Part shown: in pieces, positions 25,901-37,131 of the stretch | How the letters are laid out: each line of letters opens with the position of its first letter | Position numbering within the stretch: the first letter of the stretch is position 1 | NCBI GenBank assembly: GCA_021399445.1 | Contig: JAJTUQ010000001.1 | Location: 2,976,001-3,040,000 of the forward strand | Direction: 5' to 3' | DNA length: 64,000 nt | Origin: Xylogone sp. PMI_703 | Lineage: Eukaryota; Ascomycota; Leotiomycetes | Program-made: the position numbers and the translations under genes | Notes under the pieces: generated by a model | Databases searched by the model: none | What the model was told of the DNA's origin: nothing | The model's input: only the letters and a program-made list of their open reading frames with translations

Positions 25901-28900
25901 ATGCGCGATAACTTCAATCGGCTTCAAGAAACCTTCACATCATCAATTCGATCTGGGGAGGTGACTGATAAGGACGAGATTATAGCAGATACCCGCGCCG
26001 GATTCGATGGTATCCGGGATGGCTTTGACCAACTTCAAGAAGCACTTACTACCACTATTATCCATACAGCGGATGTTACTGGGAAAGATGCAGTCCTTGA
26101 GCGTATGGGTGAACGCTTTGATCAACTCCAAGAACTCATGAAATCATCAATCGTCGAATCAAGTGATTCTAGCAAAGACGAAATTCTTAGTAGCATGCGT
26201 GAAACTTTCGAGCAGCTTCAAGAAACCATCACTACTACTATTGTTCACGCTACAAACGTTACTGGAAATGAAAAGGTGCTTGAAAGTTTACGTGAAGGAT
26301 TTGACCGACTTCAAGGGAATATAACATCTGCTATGGCACCTCCCGAGGATAAAGGTGCAAAGGATGACATCTTAGCTGGTATGAGTGATGGATTTGATGG
26401 AGTTCGTACAGGCCTTAGCCAGCTTCAAGAGACTCTTACTACTGCTATTGTCCATGCTGCAGACGTTACTGGCAAAGATACAGTTCTTGGAGGCCTGCAG
26501 GAGAGATTTGATCAGCTCCAAGAAACCATAAAATCGGCAATGGTCCCATCAGATGTGAGTGGGAAGGATGACATCTTGGCCGGAATGCGCACCCAGTTTG
26601 AAGATCTCCGTGGCGGCCTTACTGAGCTCCAAGATGCTTTGACTACCACTATAGTCCACACTGCAGATGTCACAGGAAGAGACAAAATTCTTGATACGAT
26701 GCGAGAGAGCTTTGACCATCTTCAAGAAACCCTTAAATCATCTATGGTTCCCTCGACAGATACAAGCGGAAAAGATGACATCTTAACTAGTATAGGTGAT
26801 CAATTTACGAACCTGCGTAGTAGTCTGAACGAGGTTCAAGAAGCTTTGACCACTACGATTGTTCATACTGCGGACATTACAGGAAAAGACAAAGTCCTGG
26901 AGGGTATGAAGGAGGGCTTTGATCAACTTCAGGAGACACTCAAATCCTCAATGGTACCCTCCGGAGGCAGTACTGACAAGGAAGACATCCTTGCAGCGAT
27001 TCGCGATGGTTTTGGTCAGCTTCAAGGAAGCTTTACCTCTGTTGTAGAGAATTTCGGAGATGCTATTGGCAAGAGTGAAGTCATTAACGGTGTCCGCGAT
27101 GGATTTGATCAACTTCAAGGGACAGTTACTTCTACGATGGCCAAGTTGGACGATGCTGCTGGTAAGGAAGATATTCTTGCCAGTATACGCGATGGGTTTG
27201 ACCAACTCAAAGAGACCATCACTTCTACGGTGGCTAATCCAACTGATACTTCTAGAAATGATGAGATTCTTGCCGGTATGCGTGAAGGCTTTGGCCAGAT
27301 TCAGGACATTCTCACCTCTAAAGCGGACCATACTGGCGGTAAGGATGAGATCCTTGCGAGTATTCGAGAGGGCTTTGATCGACTTCATGAGAGCACGTCG
27401 ACCGCCCTTGTCCGTGCAGGACCTAATGCCGATAAAGACGAAGTGATTGACATTCTAAGGGATGGCCTTAGCAGCCTACGAGAGGATATACAGCGGCCAC
27501 GAGATGCTAATGAGAGCGAGCTATCAGTCTCTCGAGAAATTCTAAGCACATTGCAAGATAGCCTCTCAGCACTGCGAGCAGATGTCGAGAACGTAGGGAA
27601 TAAACCTGTTGATATGACTATTAACCTCGAGATTCTGAACACATTGAAAGCTGGTCTTGAAAGTGTGAGAGCAGATATCGATCATCTGCGCGAAAACCAA
27701 GGAAATGACCGCGCTGTAACAGTCGCTGCGTCAGGTGCGGTGGTTCCTGCTGATACCCTTAAGCGCAATGATATCGAAAACCTTGAAGTATTGCTCAACG
27801 ACTTGCGCCTCAAGGTTGAGGCACTAGAATCGATGCCTGGTACAGTACCGGCTGCTGCTGGATCAGTATCGAAGGGTGACCTCGAGGGCTTAGAGATCCT
27901 GCTAAAAGATGTTCATGAAACAGTCACTGCAGCGGATCGAGATAAGCCCGAAGACGAAGACCCCATTAAGAGAGAAGATGTCCAAGCAATCGAAACTCTT
28001 CTACGAAACACGAAAGGCAAACTAGATGAGCTTGACTCTGAGCAAATTCTAAAGAAGGAACATCTGGAGCCGGTAGAAGCGATGATATCTTCAATTCATA
28101 ATAATGTGACCGAGTTGATCTCAAATATGGAGCAAGTTTCTAAACGAGACGAGCTCAATATAGTTGAGGCACTCGTTCGGGATATCATTCTTGGGCTAGA
28201 GGAGATGAAGGAACGTGCGCTAAAGGAAGCTAATGACAGCGAGAAAGTCACTAAGACTGATGTCAAGGCTGTTGAAGCCGTATGCCTTGACATCAAATCT
28301 GCAATTGAACAAACCGTGCTGTCGGATATTGCAGCGTTACCATCTAAGGCGGATATCAAGAACCTGGAAGACCAGGTTAAGGAGTTTAAGGATCGCACCG
28401 AGTCTCACGCGGAAGCCAATGCATTGGCATTTGAAGAACGACAAGCTGAGACCGTCGGAGTTGTCGAGCGTGTTGCAGAGGTCCGGATTTTCTTGGAAGA
28501 ATTTAAAGATGCGATGAGAGAGAAGCTCGAAGAAGGCGCAACTAATGTTGACGCCGTGAGCAAGTTCCTAGAGGGCCTTAAAGAGACGGTTAGAAACAGT
28601 GCAAGTGCTAGCGACGTCAAAGAATTATTTGAGATGATGAAGGCCGAATTTGAAAAGGCCGGCGCCAGTATTGAGGGATCTAAGCTCGAGACTGACGAGA
28701 AATTCCAACAAACCTGGAATAAATTCGAAGCAAAGATCGATGAACGGTTCAACGAACTCATAGCAAAACACGACGACACACAGATTTCTACGGAGGTAAA
28801 CGCAAAACTTGCCGAAGAAAAGAATGCTGAGACGGTAGCTGCTATTCTTAGCACCAAGGTAGTAGCTGAGGATGTAAAAACCATGATCGACACCTTCCAA

Positions 28901-30226
28901 AGCTCATTCACAGAGTCTATTGAGAAAATGGATGAAGCGTCCAAGACAGTATTCAACCGTGTGGAAGATACTTACGCTAAGATTGAGACCGCACATTCCG
29001 AAGCTAAAGATGAGCACCAATTCACAAGAGATGAAATCTCCAAGACTTTAGGTGCCATAGAGGGAGTACAGGACCATGTCAACCAATATCATCCAAGGAT
29101 GCTCGAGTCCATTAAAGATATCCTCCTCATTGTTGGTCAACACTATGAGCACTCGAAAAGTTCTTATGCAGCCATTGAGGACAAGATTCCGGATGTTCCC
29201 CTTCTTCCGCCACCCGTTGAAAAATATGATGATGCTATAGTTAATGAAAAACTGGATAAGTTGATAGAGCATATGAATATTGCAGGAGAATCATTCGCTC
29301 AACTGGACACGCTCGATAAAATCCATCAAAAAGTCATGCAAACCGCAGCAGAGGTATCGGACTTTGTATCTGTCCAGAAGCAGCGCATCGCTGCTGATCA
29401 TGAGGACAAGGAGAAGGCTATTGAAGAGGCAACAATTACTTTAGAGAAGCGGCTAACGGAGAAAGAACATATCGAGACCTATGTTTTAGCTCTTCGAGAA
29501 GAAGAGGACAAACTGAAAGAATCCGTCGCTAAGTTACGAGCTGAGCAAGAAGAGTTGGCGCACACAAAGATGCGGCTCTCCGCAGATGTATCCAGCCTTG
29601 AGACTGCATTACACATTCGACGCGAGGAACTTCAAGCTATGGAGGCACGTGCAGAGGGTCTAGAGCGTAGAATTTTAGAAGGAGTGATTGACCACTCCCG
29701 GGCTCTTCTAATTTCGAAAGCAAATAAAGGGAGAGATGCAATGAGCCGCAAACGCACCCCAAACAATTCCTCAAGAACGTCGTCAGCATTCAACGCCCAT
29801 GGTGCGCTTAGCATGGCAATGAATGGTAATCGTGCTGCCGTAGGTGCCAATAATACAACAGGATCCTCCAGGCGTATCCTTTCTCTGAATCAAATCACAC
29901 ATAATGTACCAAATGGAAATATCAAGCGAAGCCATAGTGTTAAAACACCTGCGGCTACTGGGCCTTTGCGAAAGACTAGCTTGGGGATCAATGACCACTA
30001 TGGTGGATTAGATAAAGAGAATTTGACATTGAAGGAAGACGAAGAAGATGACTTCGGTGGAGAAGGAGCCGACGATGACAGAAGGGCCAGCTATGGAACA
30101 ACGATTATGACAACCCCGGTTGCTGGTGAGAGTATAGATGAAGAAACAGAGTGGGCAGGAAGTGTGGACGGCGATAGTATTACGGAGGGAGGGAATACTG
30201 CCATTCTTTCTAGCGAGACGTTCTAG
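22918..30226 (+). CDS. Giant coiled-coil protein with tandem ~31/38-residue repeats
   Basis: Exons 22918-23015 and 23068-30226 join over a 52-bp intron (branch GCTAATTAAC) to 2418 aa. No enzyme domain or Walker motif is visible, although such proteins are often database-labelled chromosome segregation ATPase. Order: a Ser/Pro-rich disordered start (to about 380); helical segments; a short repeat series around REDIFDAVKEGL (about 604-765); about 21 units of E-I-L-x-x-[IM]-R-x-G-F-D-x-L-Q-E-T (about 838-1507); long Glu/Lys-rich helices; a coiled coil near 2150-2290; and a basic then acidic tail. No signal peptide or membrane segment is seen, so a cytoplasmic or nuclear scaffold is plausible (inference). 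It is divergent from eL27 (785 bp apart) and convergent with the seryl-tRNA synthetase (250 bp). I do not recognise a specific function. Confidence 0.9.
25483..27501 (+). repeat. Coding tandem repeats inside the giant coiled-coil gene
   Basis: About 21 consecutive units with consensus (D/E)-I-L-x-x-x-R-x-G-F-D-x-L-Q-E-T-x-T-(T/S)-(T/S), mostly 28-32 residues long. In the centre (units 6-15) 38-residue units tend to alternate with about 31-residue units, making a higher-order repeat of about 69 residues (207 bp). Long units read TTTIVHTADVTGKD and short ones LKSSMVPS. DNA copies differ at many positions, so the array is old and not recently homogenised. Confidence 0.85.
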
Positions 30227-30475
30227 TATGTTTAGGTTCAGTTTGGTACGTGGAGTTATTGTATATTTTGTGTATGGTTTATCGTATGACTTGGGAGTTG
30301 CGTTGGCAGGAGTATGGGGTATGAGGAGGAATTTGGTGTTGGTTTAGCGTATTTTCCTTATTAATGACTTTCAATGCTACTCAGTTTAACGGTGCTCTTA
30401 TTTGGTCCATAGCGTTAAATACATAGATAGTATGACCATACAACCGGTAGCCCGTGATAAAGCTATACGGCATTA

Positions 30476-32008
30476 TTACACGTAGGCCTTTTTGCGCATC
30501 GCAATAACTTCCATGCCATCCATCCAAGGTCGAAGAACCTCTGGAATTCTAACATGTGATTGATCTTCATCCCACCCAGTTTCGAGAATTGCAGCCAACA
30601 CTCTAGGAACGGCTAAAGCAGTCCCATTAACAGTATACGGGAATACCAACTTACCACCCTGGCTCCGCAAATTGAGTCTCGTAGCAAGTCTGCGGCTTTG
30701 ATAATCGGTACAAATACTAACAGAAGTGACCTCCCCCCAACCATCCTCTTTCATTCTTCTCGATGGGAAGTACGCCTCAATATCGCGTTTCCGGATGGCA
30801 GAGGCACCAAGATCTGTGCTTGGCATTTCTAGAATACGGCAATGCAAGCCAAGTGATGTCAGGATCGTGGTTTGAATGTCAACCATTTCATCGAACACAT
30901 CGGTTGAAGCAGTTAGAGACGGTAACGTCCACGCAAACATTTCCACTTTAGTAAACTCGTGAACTCTGTACAGGCCCTTAGTGTCCACTCCACGGGCCCC
31001 GGCCTCGGCACGGTAACAACGCGATACTCCAATTTTTTTCATTGGAAGATCAGCTTCCTCGAGGGTTGTATTCGCTTTCATTCCAGCGATAGGTATCTCT
31101 GCAGTGGCTGCGAGACTGAGCTCTGGTTTGCGCCCTATATCATCGGTATTTTGTTGTATATTGTAGATCTGCTGTTCCCCATTCTGATCTCGGGGTTGGA
31201 AACCACATGCATTTGCTATATGGGCATACACCATGCTTGGTGGACTTACCAAACCCCATCCGCGAGCTCTTGCAACACTTAGGGCATATTGAACAAGGGC
31301 CTGTTCCAGTAGAGCAGCTTCATTTAGCAGATAATACCATCCCCATCCACTTGTTGTTGCTGCACCCTGGAAATCCAGAAGTGAGAGTTCACTACCGATA
31401 TGCACATGGGAGCGCCAGACCCGGTCCGAGGAAGAAGGTTGAGGCTCTGGGTGATCGTTTATGTAGCCGATGATCTTTGGATCGTCGCCTCGAGGAGTTT
31501 CATCGCTGGTGAGGTTTGGAATAGAGGCGGCAAGAGAGTTAATCTCTGAATTTAAAGCATTTTCTTTCGATTCAATCACAGAAAGCTCATCCTTTATTGC
31601 TCGTGCCTCCTCAATTGCTTCCTCCCGGGATAATTTCTTAAGCTCCTGTGCTTGTTCTCCTCGGTGCGTGTCTAGAGCTGTTGGATTTGCGATGAGAAGC
31701 TTCAGCTGGTTATTTCGTTCCCTCAATTCACGCGCAGCAAGCTGTTGGGCTTGCCATTCATTATGTAAAGTATTTATCCGTGCTGGATACGTTGCCTGGG
31801 CTTTATAGTTTCGCTGAAGGCAGTTCTGCTCATAAAGCTGCGGTCGTTGTCGGATGTCTTTGATATCGATCGTCACCTTCGGAGCTATTGATGGTCGTGT
31901 TGATTCATTCCAAAGATGTGAAGAGGCATGGTATAGCCTTCTTTCGAACCTATTTATTAATCGTAAGCGGCATCGAAGGCACGTGTACACTGGCTGAGAG
32001 CTTGTCAT
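30476..32008 (-). CDS. Seryl-tRNA synthetase, probably mitochondrial
   Basis: A single-exon class II synthetase. I place the start at the Met of MTSSQPVYTCLRCRLRLINR (510 aa). The open frame runs upstream to 32092 with another Met, giving 538 aa. The Arg-rich, acid-poor N-terminus looks like a mitochondrial presequence. Next come the long helical arm that binds tRNA-Ser (about residues 80-180 of the longer form) and the catalytic core. Motif 2 is SRCYRAEAGARGVDTKGLYR followed by VHEFTKVEMF, and motif 3 is NGTALAVPRVLAAILE. The enzyme charges tRNA-Ser with serine. The best known fungal mitochondrial relative is S. cerevisiae DIA4. It converges with the coiled-coil gene, and the Arp10-like gene lies upstream on the same strand. 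An extra 5' exon cannot be excluded. Confidence 0.93.
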   Translation of the reverse strand: MTSSQPVYTCLRCRLRLINRFERRLYHASSHLWNESTRPSIAPKVTIDIKDIRQRPQLYEQNCLQRNYKAQATYPARINTLHNEWQAQQLAARELRERNNQLKLLIANPTALDTHRGEQAQELKKLSREEAIEEARAIKDELSVIESKENALNSEINSLAASIPNLTSDETPRGDDPKIIGYINDHPEPQPSSSDRVWRSHVHIGSELSLLDFQGAATTSGWGWYYLLNEAALLEQALVQYALSVARARGWGLVSPPSMVYAHIANACGFQPRDQNGEQQIYNIQQNTDDIGRKPELSLAATAEIPIAGMKANTTLEEADLPMKKIGVSRCYRAEAGARGVDTKGLYRVHEFTKVEMFAWTLPSLTASTDVFDEMVDIQTTILTSLGLHCRILEMPSTDLGASAIRKRDIEAYFPSRRMKEDGWGEVTSVSICTDYQSRRLATRLNLRSQGGKLVFPYTVNGTALAVPRVLAAILETGWDEDQSHVRIPEVLRPWMDGMEVIAMRKKAYV

Positions 32009-32394
32009 TTTTCGTCGAGATTGGCATCTATAAATTTCTGGTAGAGCTCTCGGATGATGTAGTATCACATTTACTAGCTTCCGATTGGCCAATTCTCAAT
32101 GACTGGATACAAGATATATTTGAAGCAGTCTGTTCAAGATGAACTCTTCTCTAAGTCATTTCAGAACTTTGGATCTATTAGCATTAATCTTTCGTAAACT
32201 AATACACAAAAATCCCTAAAACTCCCAACGAAGGTGAATTAGGTGGGATCGTATGATTTTAGTATTCGGAGCAATGGATGAGATCATATACCACACACGA
32301 TAATGTACAGGAAGGTCATTTCGAGTCTGGACGTACGATAAGGCCGAAGCGGTCTTAGTTTTGCCAAATGGATATCTTCTTTTTTCATACTATT

Positions 32395-34175
32395 CTAGGC
32401 CCAGAGCCCAAGAGTCCAGCTCGATCTATCTGCAGCACCCGCTTTGAACGCTCCAGGGCCCAGACTCTGGCGCTGGGTAGCGGCTGATACTTCAATGCTT
32501 CTCGATGCACCCGCGATACCATGCTGTGCCCACTGCTCACGATCTATAATAGAAACAGAAGGTGCTTTCAACTGCGATAAAAGACTAGCACCTGACCAGG
32601 ACCCAAGAGAATCAATAGCTCGTAAGAAACCATGTTCAGGTTCTGGATTGCCTCTTCTTGTTTCGCGCGTCAGCAAGTCCCCAATAGGGTCTGGCTCTTG
32701 CTCAGCAAGTCCTGCAATAACTTTCGGGGTATTTGCATCCTCGGCTCGTCCAACCTCTGTTGGACCAACAGTTGCTTGTTTTGGTCGATTTGACCTTAAT
32801 TTCGGGTTACTATGGAACTGCTCGACTGCCTTTCCAATAACTCCATCCCAACCTCTGGTGTCAATAATCTCTTGTACCTCATTTAAAATTCGAGATTTTA
32901 ATCCTATGGTGTTCGATCCTCCGCCTACGAAGATAACTCGTGACATGCACAGTGTTCGAACATCAAGTGGAAGTCGTAAAAGGCTGCGGTATACTAGTTC
33001 ATGTAACGGCAACTCTTCATCATCGAGTTCCCTATAAGATCTACCTGATGCAAAAAGTGCATTCTCACATGGTACTGCCAGCTTAGAGAACGGTATATGC
33101 AGCGTCTTTGGCGGAGTAGAGGATCTCACAGGAACGGACACCATAGGATCTGGGTCTGCAGGATCGAGATTCATCGATCTCATGCTAGATCTGAGCTCAG
33201 ATTCTTCTTTGACAGGCGTCAGTCCCCGGCCAACATCGCTCGACTGCTTCTTTTGCGCAGGTTGGCACCAGGCCAGCCGGGCCATTATATCCTCACACTC
33301 TTCAAAACTAAGCACATATGGGGCCTCTATTTCGCCACTCATCTCTAAGGAATCCTTCTGTAATATATCCGGATGTAACTCTTCTGCAAGGATCTTATAC
33401 ATCTCCTGGACTAGTAATTTACTTGCTCGTATCGATCGAAGTGATTGCACTTCTCTGAACTCGTAGACTGCAGTTACTGTCGTCTCAGCCCAACCAATAT
33501 CGACAACTAGGGCAGCACGAACACCAGCAGCAACTGTACTAAGCACAGGGCCCGACAAAAGGGATATTGTTGGTGGTTGGAAATAGGTGAATAATGTATC
33601 TAGGACAACTGATAGAAGAGGGAGAGGAAGCGCAGAAGGTAAAACTACCGTTATCCGCCGTGGTCGAGAATCAATCAAGAGGTATCTGATTCCCAACCTT
33701 GTCAGCTATAAATTTATATGGAAATGGATGTAAATGTAACTAACTTTGTATATACGTCCCTCATCGCTCTCTCGATTTTATCTCCCACAAATCCAAGATC
33801 GAGCCCTCTAAGGTCAGGCCGCCAAAGTTCGTGCTGCTCACTCCATCCTTTGCCCTGAATCCTGTCCCTCCACTTCTTATCGTATCCTACTTCCCATCTT
33901 CTATAATCGCCCGGTCTCCTTTGTTCCTCCGGCCCAAAATCGACCACAGCTTTTGGCACGGCATCTCCCGCGAAGCCAGCCTTCAGATATCGACTTCCAA
34001 TCTCCACTATCACTAATTCTTCTTCGGCACGGAGCGTTGAAGGTGATCCATAACTGGATACGATGGTTCTGAGTGGTGTGTGGGGAGCTCCAGGTGGCCC
34101 TGTTGCGGCGGACGGCGTGATGGACTGGCGTATCGAGGCGACGCTACGATGAGCAGGGCCGGTTGGGTTCGACAT
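32395..34175 (-). CDS. arp10: Actin-related protein, Arp10-like (dynactin pointed-end subunit)
   Basis: Two exons, 34175-33745 and 33685-32395, with a 59-bp intron (donor GTTAGTTAC, acceptor ATCAG), give 573 aa. The join reads MRDVYTK then YLLIDSRPRRITVVLPSALP, restoring a continuous actin fold; the second exon has no ATG of its own at its start. Actin-like features are VIVEIGSRYLKAGFAGD (phosphate-1 region, about 55-70), VVDIGWAETTVTAVYEF (phosphate-2 like) and SRVIFVGGGSNTIGLKSRI (adenosine region). A large, weakly conserved insertion and tail mark it as divergent. Arp10/Arp11 caps the pointed end of the Arp1 filament in dynactin, supporting dynein transport along microtubules. It is divergent from the GEN1/Yen1 gene over 365 bp. 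Another divergent Arp is the alternative. Confidence 0.85.
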
Positions 34176-34540
34176 TTTGCTACATTTGCTTTGAATATCC
34201 TACCGGACAAATTTCTGAAAGTCGTGTTCAGCTTAGAGTCCTTGATTATCTGGATGTATGAAGTCGTGAAATTCTTGTATTTTTTTCTGGGAAATCATCG
34301 TGATGTCTCTATGGAAACGCGGACGCTAACCTCTCAGTAAACAAATGAAACCACAATTTTGAGAACGCGCAACAATCCTTTACTTCCCGAATTATATTTA
34401 TTACCACGTATAATTAAATTAATCGCTGTATTTTGCAGTAGCGGGTTTTTCATTTTAAAAGCAAACATAACCTGCCAACGATTTTGTGTTATGTGTAGCG
34501 GTAAAAGCAGTTGGTAGATCGTATTTACGATCCAGTCCAC
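34176..34540. promoter_or_regulatory. Divergent promoter between Arp10-like and GEN1/Yen1 genes
   Basis: A 365-bp AT-rich spacer between two divergent start codons; it must carry both core promoters. The perfect hairpin GATCGTATTTACGATC lies at 34518-34533, shortly before the resolvase start. No specific factor site was identified. Confidence 0.5.
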
Positions 34541-37131
34541 ATGGGCATCCCAGGGTTCGCACCTATCCCCGCGCCATCTTAAAACCATGCTAATTATCAA
34601 AGGATATACCAGGAGATTGGCCCAGGTGAAAGGATTGCTCTAGCTAAATTAGCTATCGAGAAGCTGGAGCAGGCTGGCAGGCCACTCAGGATAGCCATTG
34701 ATATTTCCATATGGCAGTTCCAGCACCAAGCGGGAAGAGGTAAGATTCATACTAAGAAATTTTGCTCAGGATCACTCAACTTCGAATAGGAGGTTCCAAT
34801 CCGGCTTTACGGACACTTTATTACCGGGTATTACGTCTCTTATCATTCTCTATACAACCCATCTTCGTGTTTGATGGCCCCAACAAGCCTCCCATCAAAC
34901 GCAATAAACGTACTGGCGACTATAGAGGCTCTGTCTCGGACGGATTGACTAAGCAAACTCTTGAATTATTTGGGCTTCCAATTCATACCGCCCCGGGTGA
35001 AGCCGAAGCCGAGTGTGCATTACTCCAACGTGAAGGCATTGTCGATGCCGTATTGAGTGAAGATGTTGATACTCTCATGTTTGGCTGTGGGCTGACACTA
35101 CGGAACTGGTCATCCGAAAGCAGGACAGGAAGTCATCCACCAACTCACGTCTCTGCATACGATGCTAAGAAGACGAAAGCCGGGAAGTCTGGGCTTGATC
35201 GAGAGGGTATGATTCTCGTAGCTTTATTGAGTGGTGGCGATTACAATACCGAAGGAGTTACGGGGTGTGGCATCAAGGTTGCATGTGAAGCAGCCAGAGC
35301 TGGGTTTGGAAAGAGTCTATGTCGAATATCACAGTCAGATGCGGCTGGCATGGACAGATGGAGACAAAACCTGACCCATGAATTACAGACCAATGAGAGC
35401 AAGTATTTTCGAACGAAGCACAAAGCTCTCAAAATCCCTGAGGACTTCCCAGACAGAAAAGTACTAGGTTACTATACACACCCAGTTGTGTCTTCTCCAT
35501 CTCGAATCAAGAAGCTCAAAGATGAAATATGCTGGAATAAAGAGGTTGATATAGCGGGATTACGAGATTTCGTATCTAACGCATTCAACTGGGTGAATAA
35601 AATCGGGGCCAAAAAATTCATACGGGGATTGGCACCAGCACTCTTGATCATGAAACTGAGACAAAGGAGTGACCAACAGGACACTGGACGCGAAGATGTT
35701 ATTTTCACAGCTAAGAGTGAAATGGAACTGGTTAAATCCATTGCAGGACAGAGGACGCATCTTGATACTGACGGAATTCCGGAGCTGAGGGTGGTATATA
35801 GCCCTATTGAAATTGTCGGTCTCGATCTAGATGCCGAACCAGATGATGAGGAGATAGATTACTGTCGCGATGGCCTAGCACCTCTCGATGAGGATGGAAA
35901 CATAGAGTCATATCTTTCAGACGATGTTGATCCTCAAGCACCGACGAGTCCCAGTAAAAGGAAAGGCCCAACATATGACCCAACGAAGCCAGATAGGCTC
36001 TGGATACCAGAAACCATCGTCAAACTAGGTGTTCCTCTAAAGGTACAAGATTATGCAGAGTCCCGGAGGGGCCCAAAGGTGCATACACGGGCTGGAACCC
36101 GTGCAAGGAAGGAAGTGGGCAAAGGTGGAATGCCAAAAGGAGCAATTGAGAAGTTTGTGCAAGTCAGTAAACACAATGTTGGCGGTAAAGTCGATAAATC
36201 CTTGGCCAGCGATGCGTTAGAATCACCGGCGCAACAGCCTTCGCCATCTCCAGCTAATACTTCTCGGGCGGCAGAGCTATCCAAACCTAACACTCCTTCC
36301 ATCAGAGATCCTGATGCTACAAGAACTAGAACAACCAAAGCTAGTCAAGGAACTTCAACGAAGCCAAAGCGGGATGCTAACCCGTGGACTCTATCTCAGA
36401 AACTCAATTCTTCACAACCCGTTGCACAAGTCACAAAACCAATTGCTCGACAAAGAAAACCAAGCTCTCCAATTCCGTTTGAGCAACGTGGACTTGATGA
36501 TAGTGTATCACCTCGTCCTTCAGGAGAGGGCTGGTCTGGGCCACCTCCGAGCAAGCCTCCACCGACGCAGAGATGCGCTAAATCTTCAGTGACATCCAGT
36601 ATTGACGTAGATTCTGATGACGATGATAGAGCACAGCATCTGCCTCAGCATACAGCGAGATCCCCGGGATGGGGTGACGAACCATCCTCAAGAAAGATTC
36701 GAAAGCCTACCGCAAGAGTCTTTCAGAGCTATCGCTCCGAGGAAGTAGGGAATAATCGTTCACCATCACCGGATTTACCTGCACCTTCGGACATCTTTAC
36801 ACGAGATCCAAGTTCTGCATCTTCTTCCAAAGAGAGTCAAGAGCTGCAGGTATCTGGTGAACCTGAAGCACCCATTGATCTCTGTTCTTCGCCTGGCCGC
36901 TCAGCTTCTCCACACCAAGCTGAGACGGTGATTCCCGTGACGACGAGCGAAGCGGGGGAATTAACGCAGGCGAAGAATGGGAAGAAATACATCATGCTAC
37001 GTGAGAGCCTTCCTGGATCCTGGAAAATAGTAAACGAGGCCGATTTCGCAAGCACTGCAGGCCATAGAAGCAGGCGTAACCGGGCGTGGAGAATGTCAGG
37101 TGTGGAGAGGATAGATCTAACTGAAGATTGA
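34541..37131 (+). CDS. yen1: GEN1/Yen1-type Holliday junction resolvase (XPG/Rad2 family)
   Basis: Three exons, 34541-34554 (14 nt), 34603-34739 and 34790-37131, give 830 aa. The first two introns are 48 and 50 bp. The joins restore MGIPGIYQEIGPGERIAL and HQAGRGGSNPALRTLYYR, the family N-terminus. Metal-binding and catalytic features: AIDISIW (D38), VFDGPNKPP, PGEAEAECALL, LSEDVDTLMFG, and the helix-two-turn-helix SGGDYNTEGVTGCGIKVACE. The conserved XPG-C region continues to about residue 350 (NWVNKIGAKKFIRGLAPALL). The rest is a long basic, Ser/Pro-rich disordered tail with three hydrophobic-acidic SUMO-interaction-like motifs (IDVDSDDD at 655, PIDLCSS at 745, RIDLTED at the very end). The enzyme resolves recombination intermediates late in mitosis. 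The first donor (GGGTTCGC) is weak, so that junction is less sure than the others. Confidence 0.92.

Noticed and set aside
25483..27501. CRISPR-like or satellite array
   Set aside because: The repeats are coding, in frame, with degenerate units and no spacer structure.
33686..33744. Separate 433-aa protein starting inside the Arp10 gene
   Set aside because: The apparent start is not ATG, and a 59-bp intron joins this frame to the upstream actin-like exon.
34481..34575. tRNA-like sequence (GTTGGTAGATC, GGGTTCGCACC)
   Set aside because: No acceptor stem pairs and the anticodon arm does not form properly; the region is the promoter and first exon of the resolvase.
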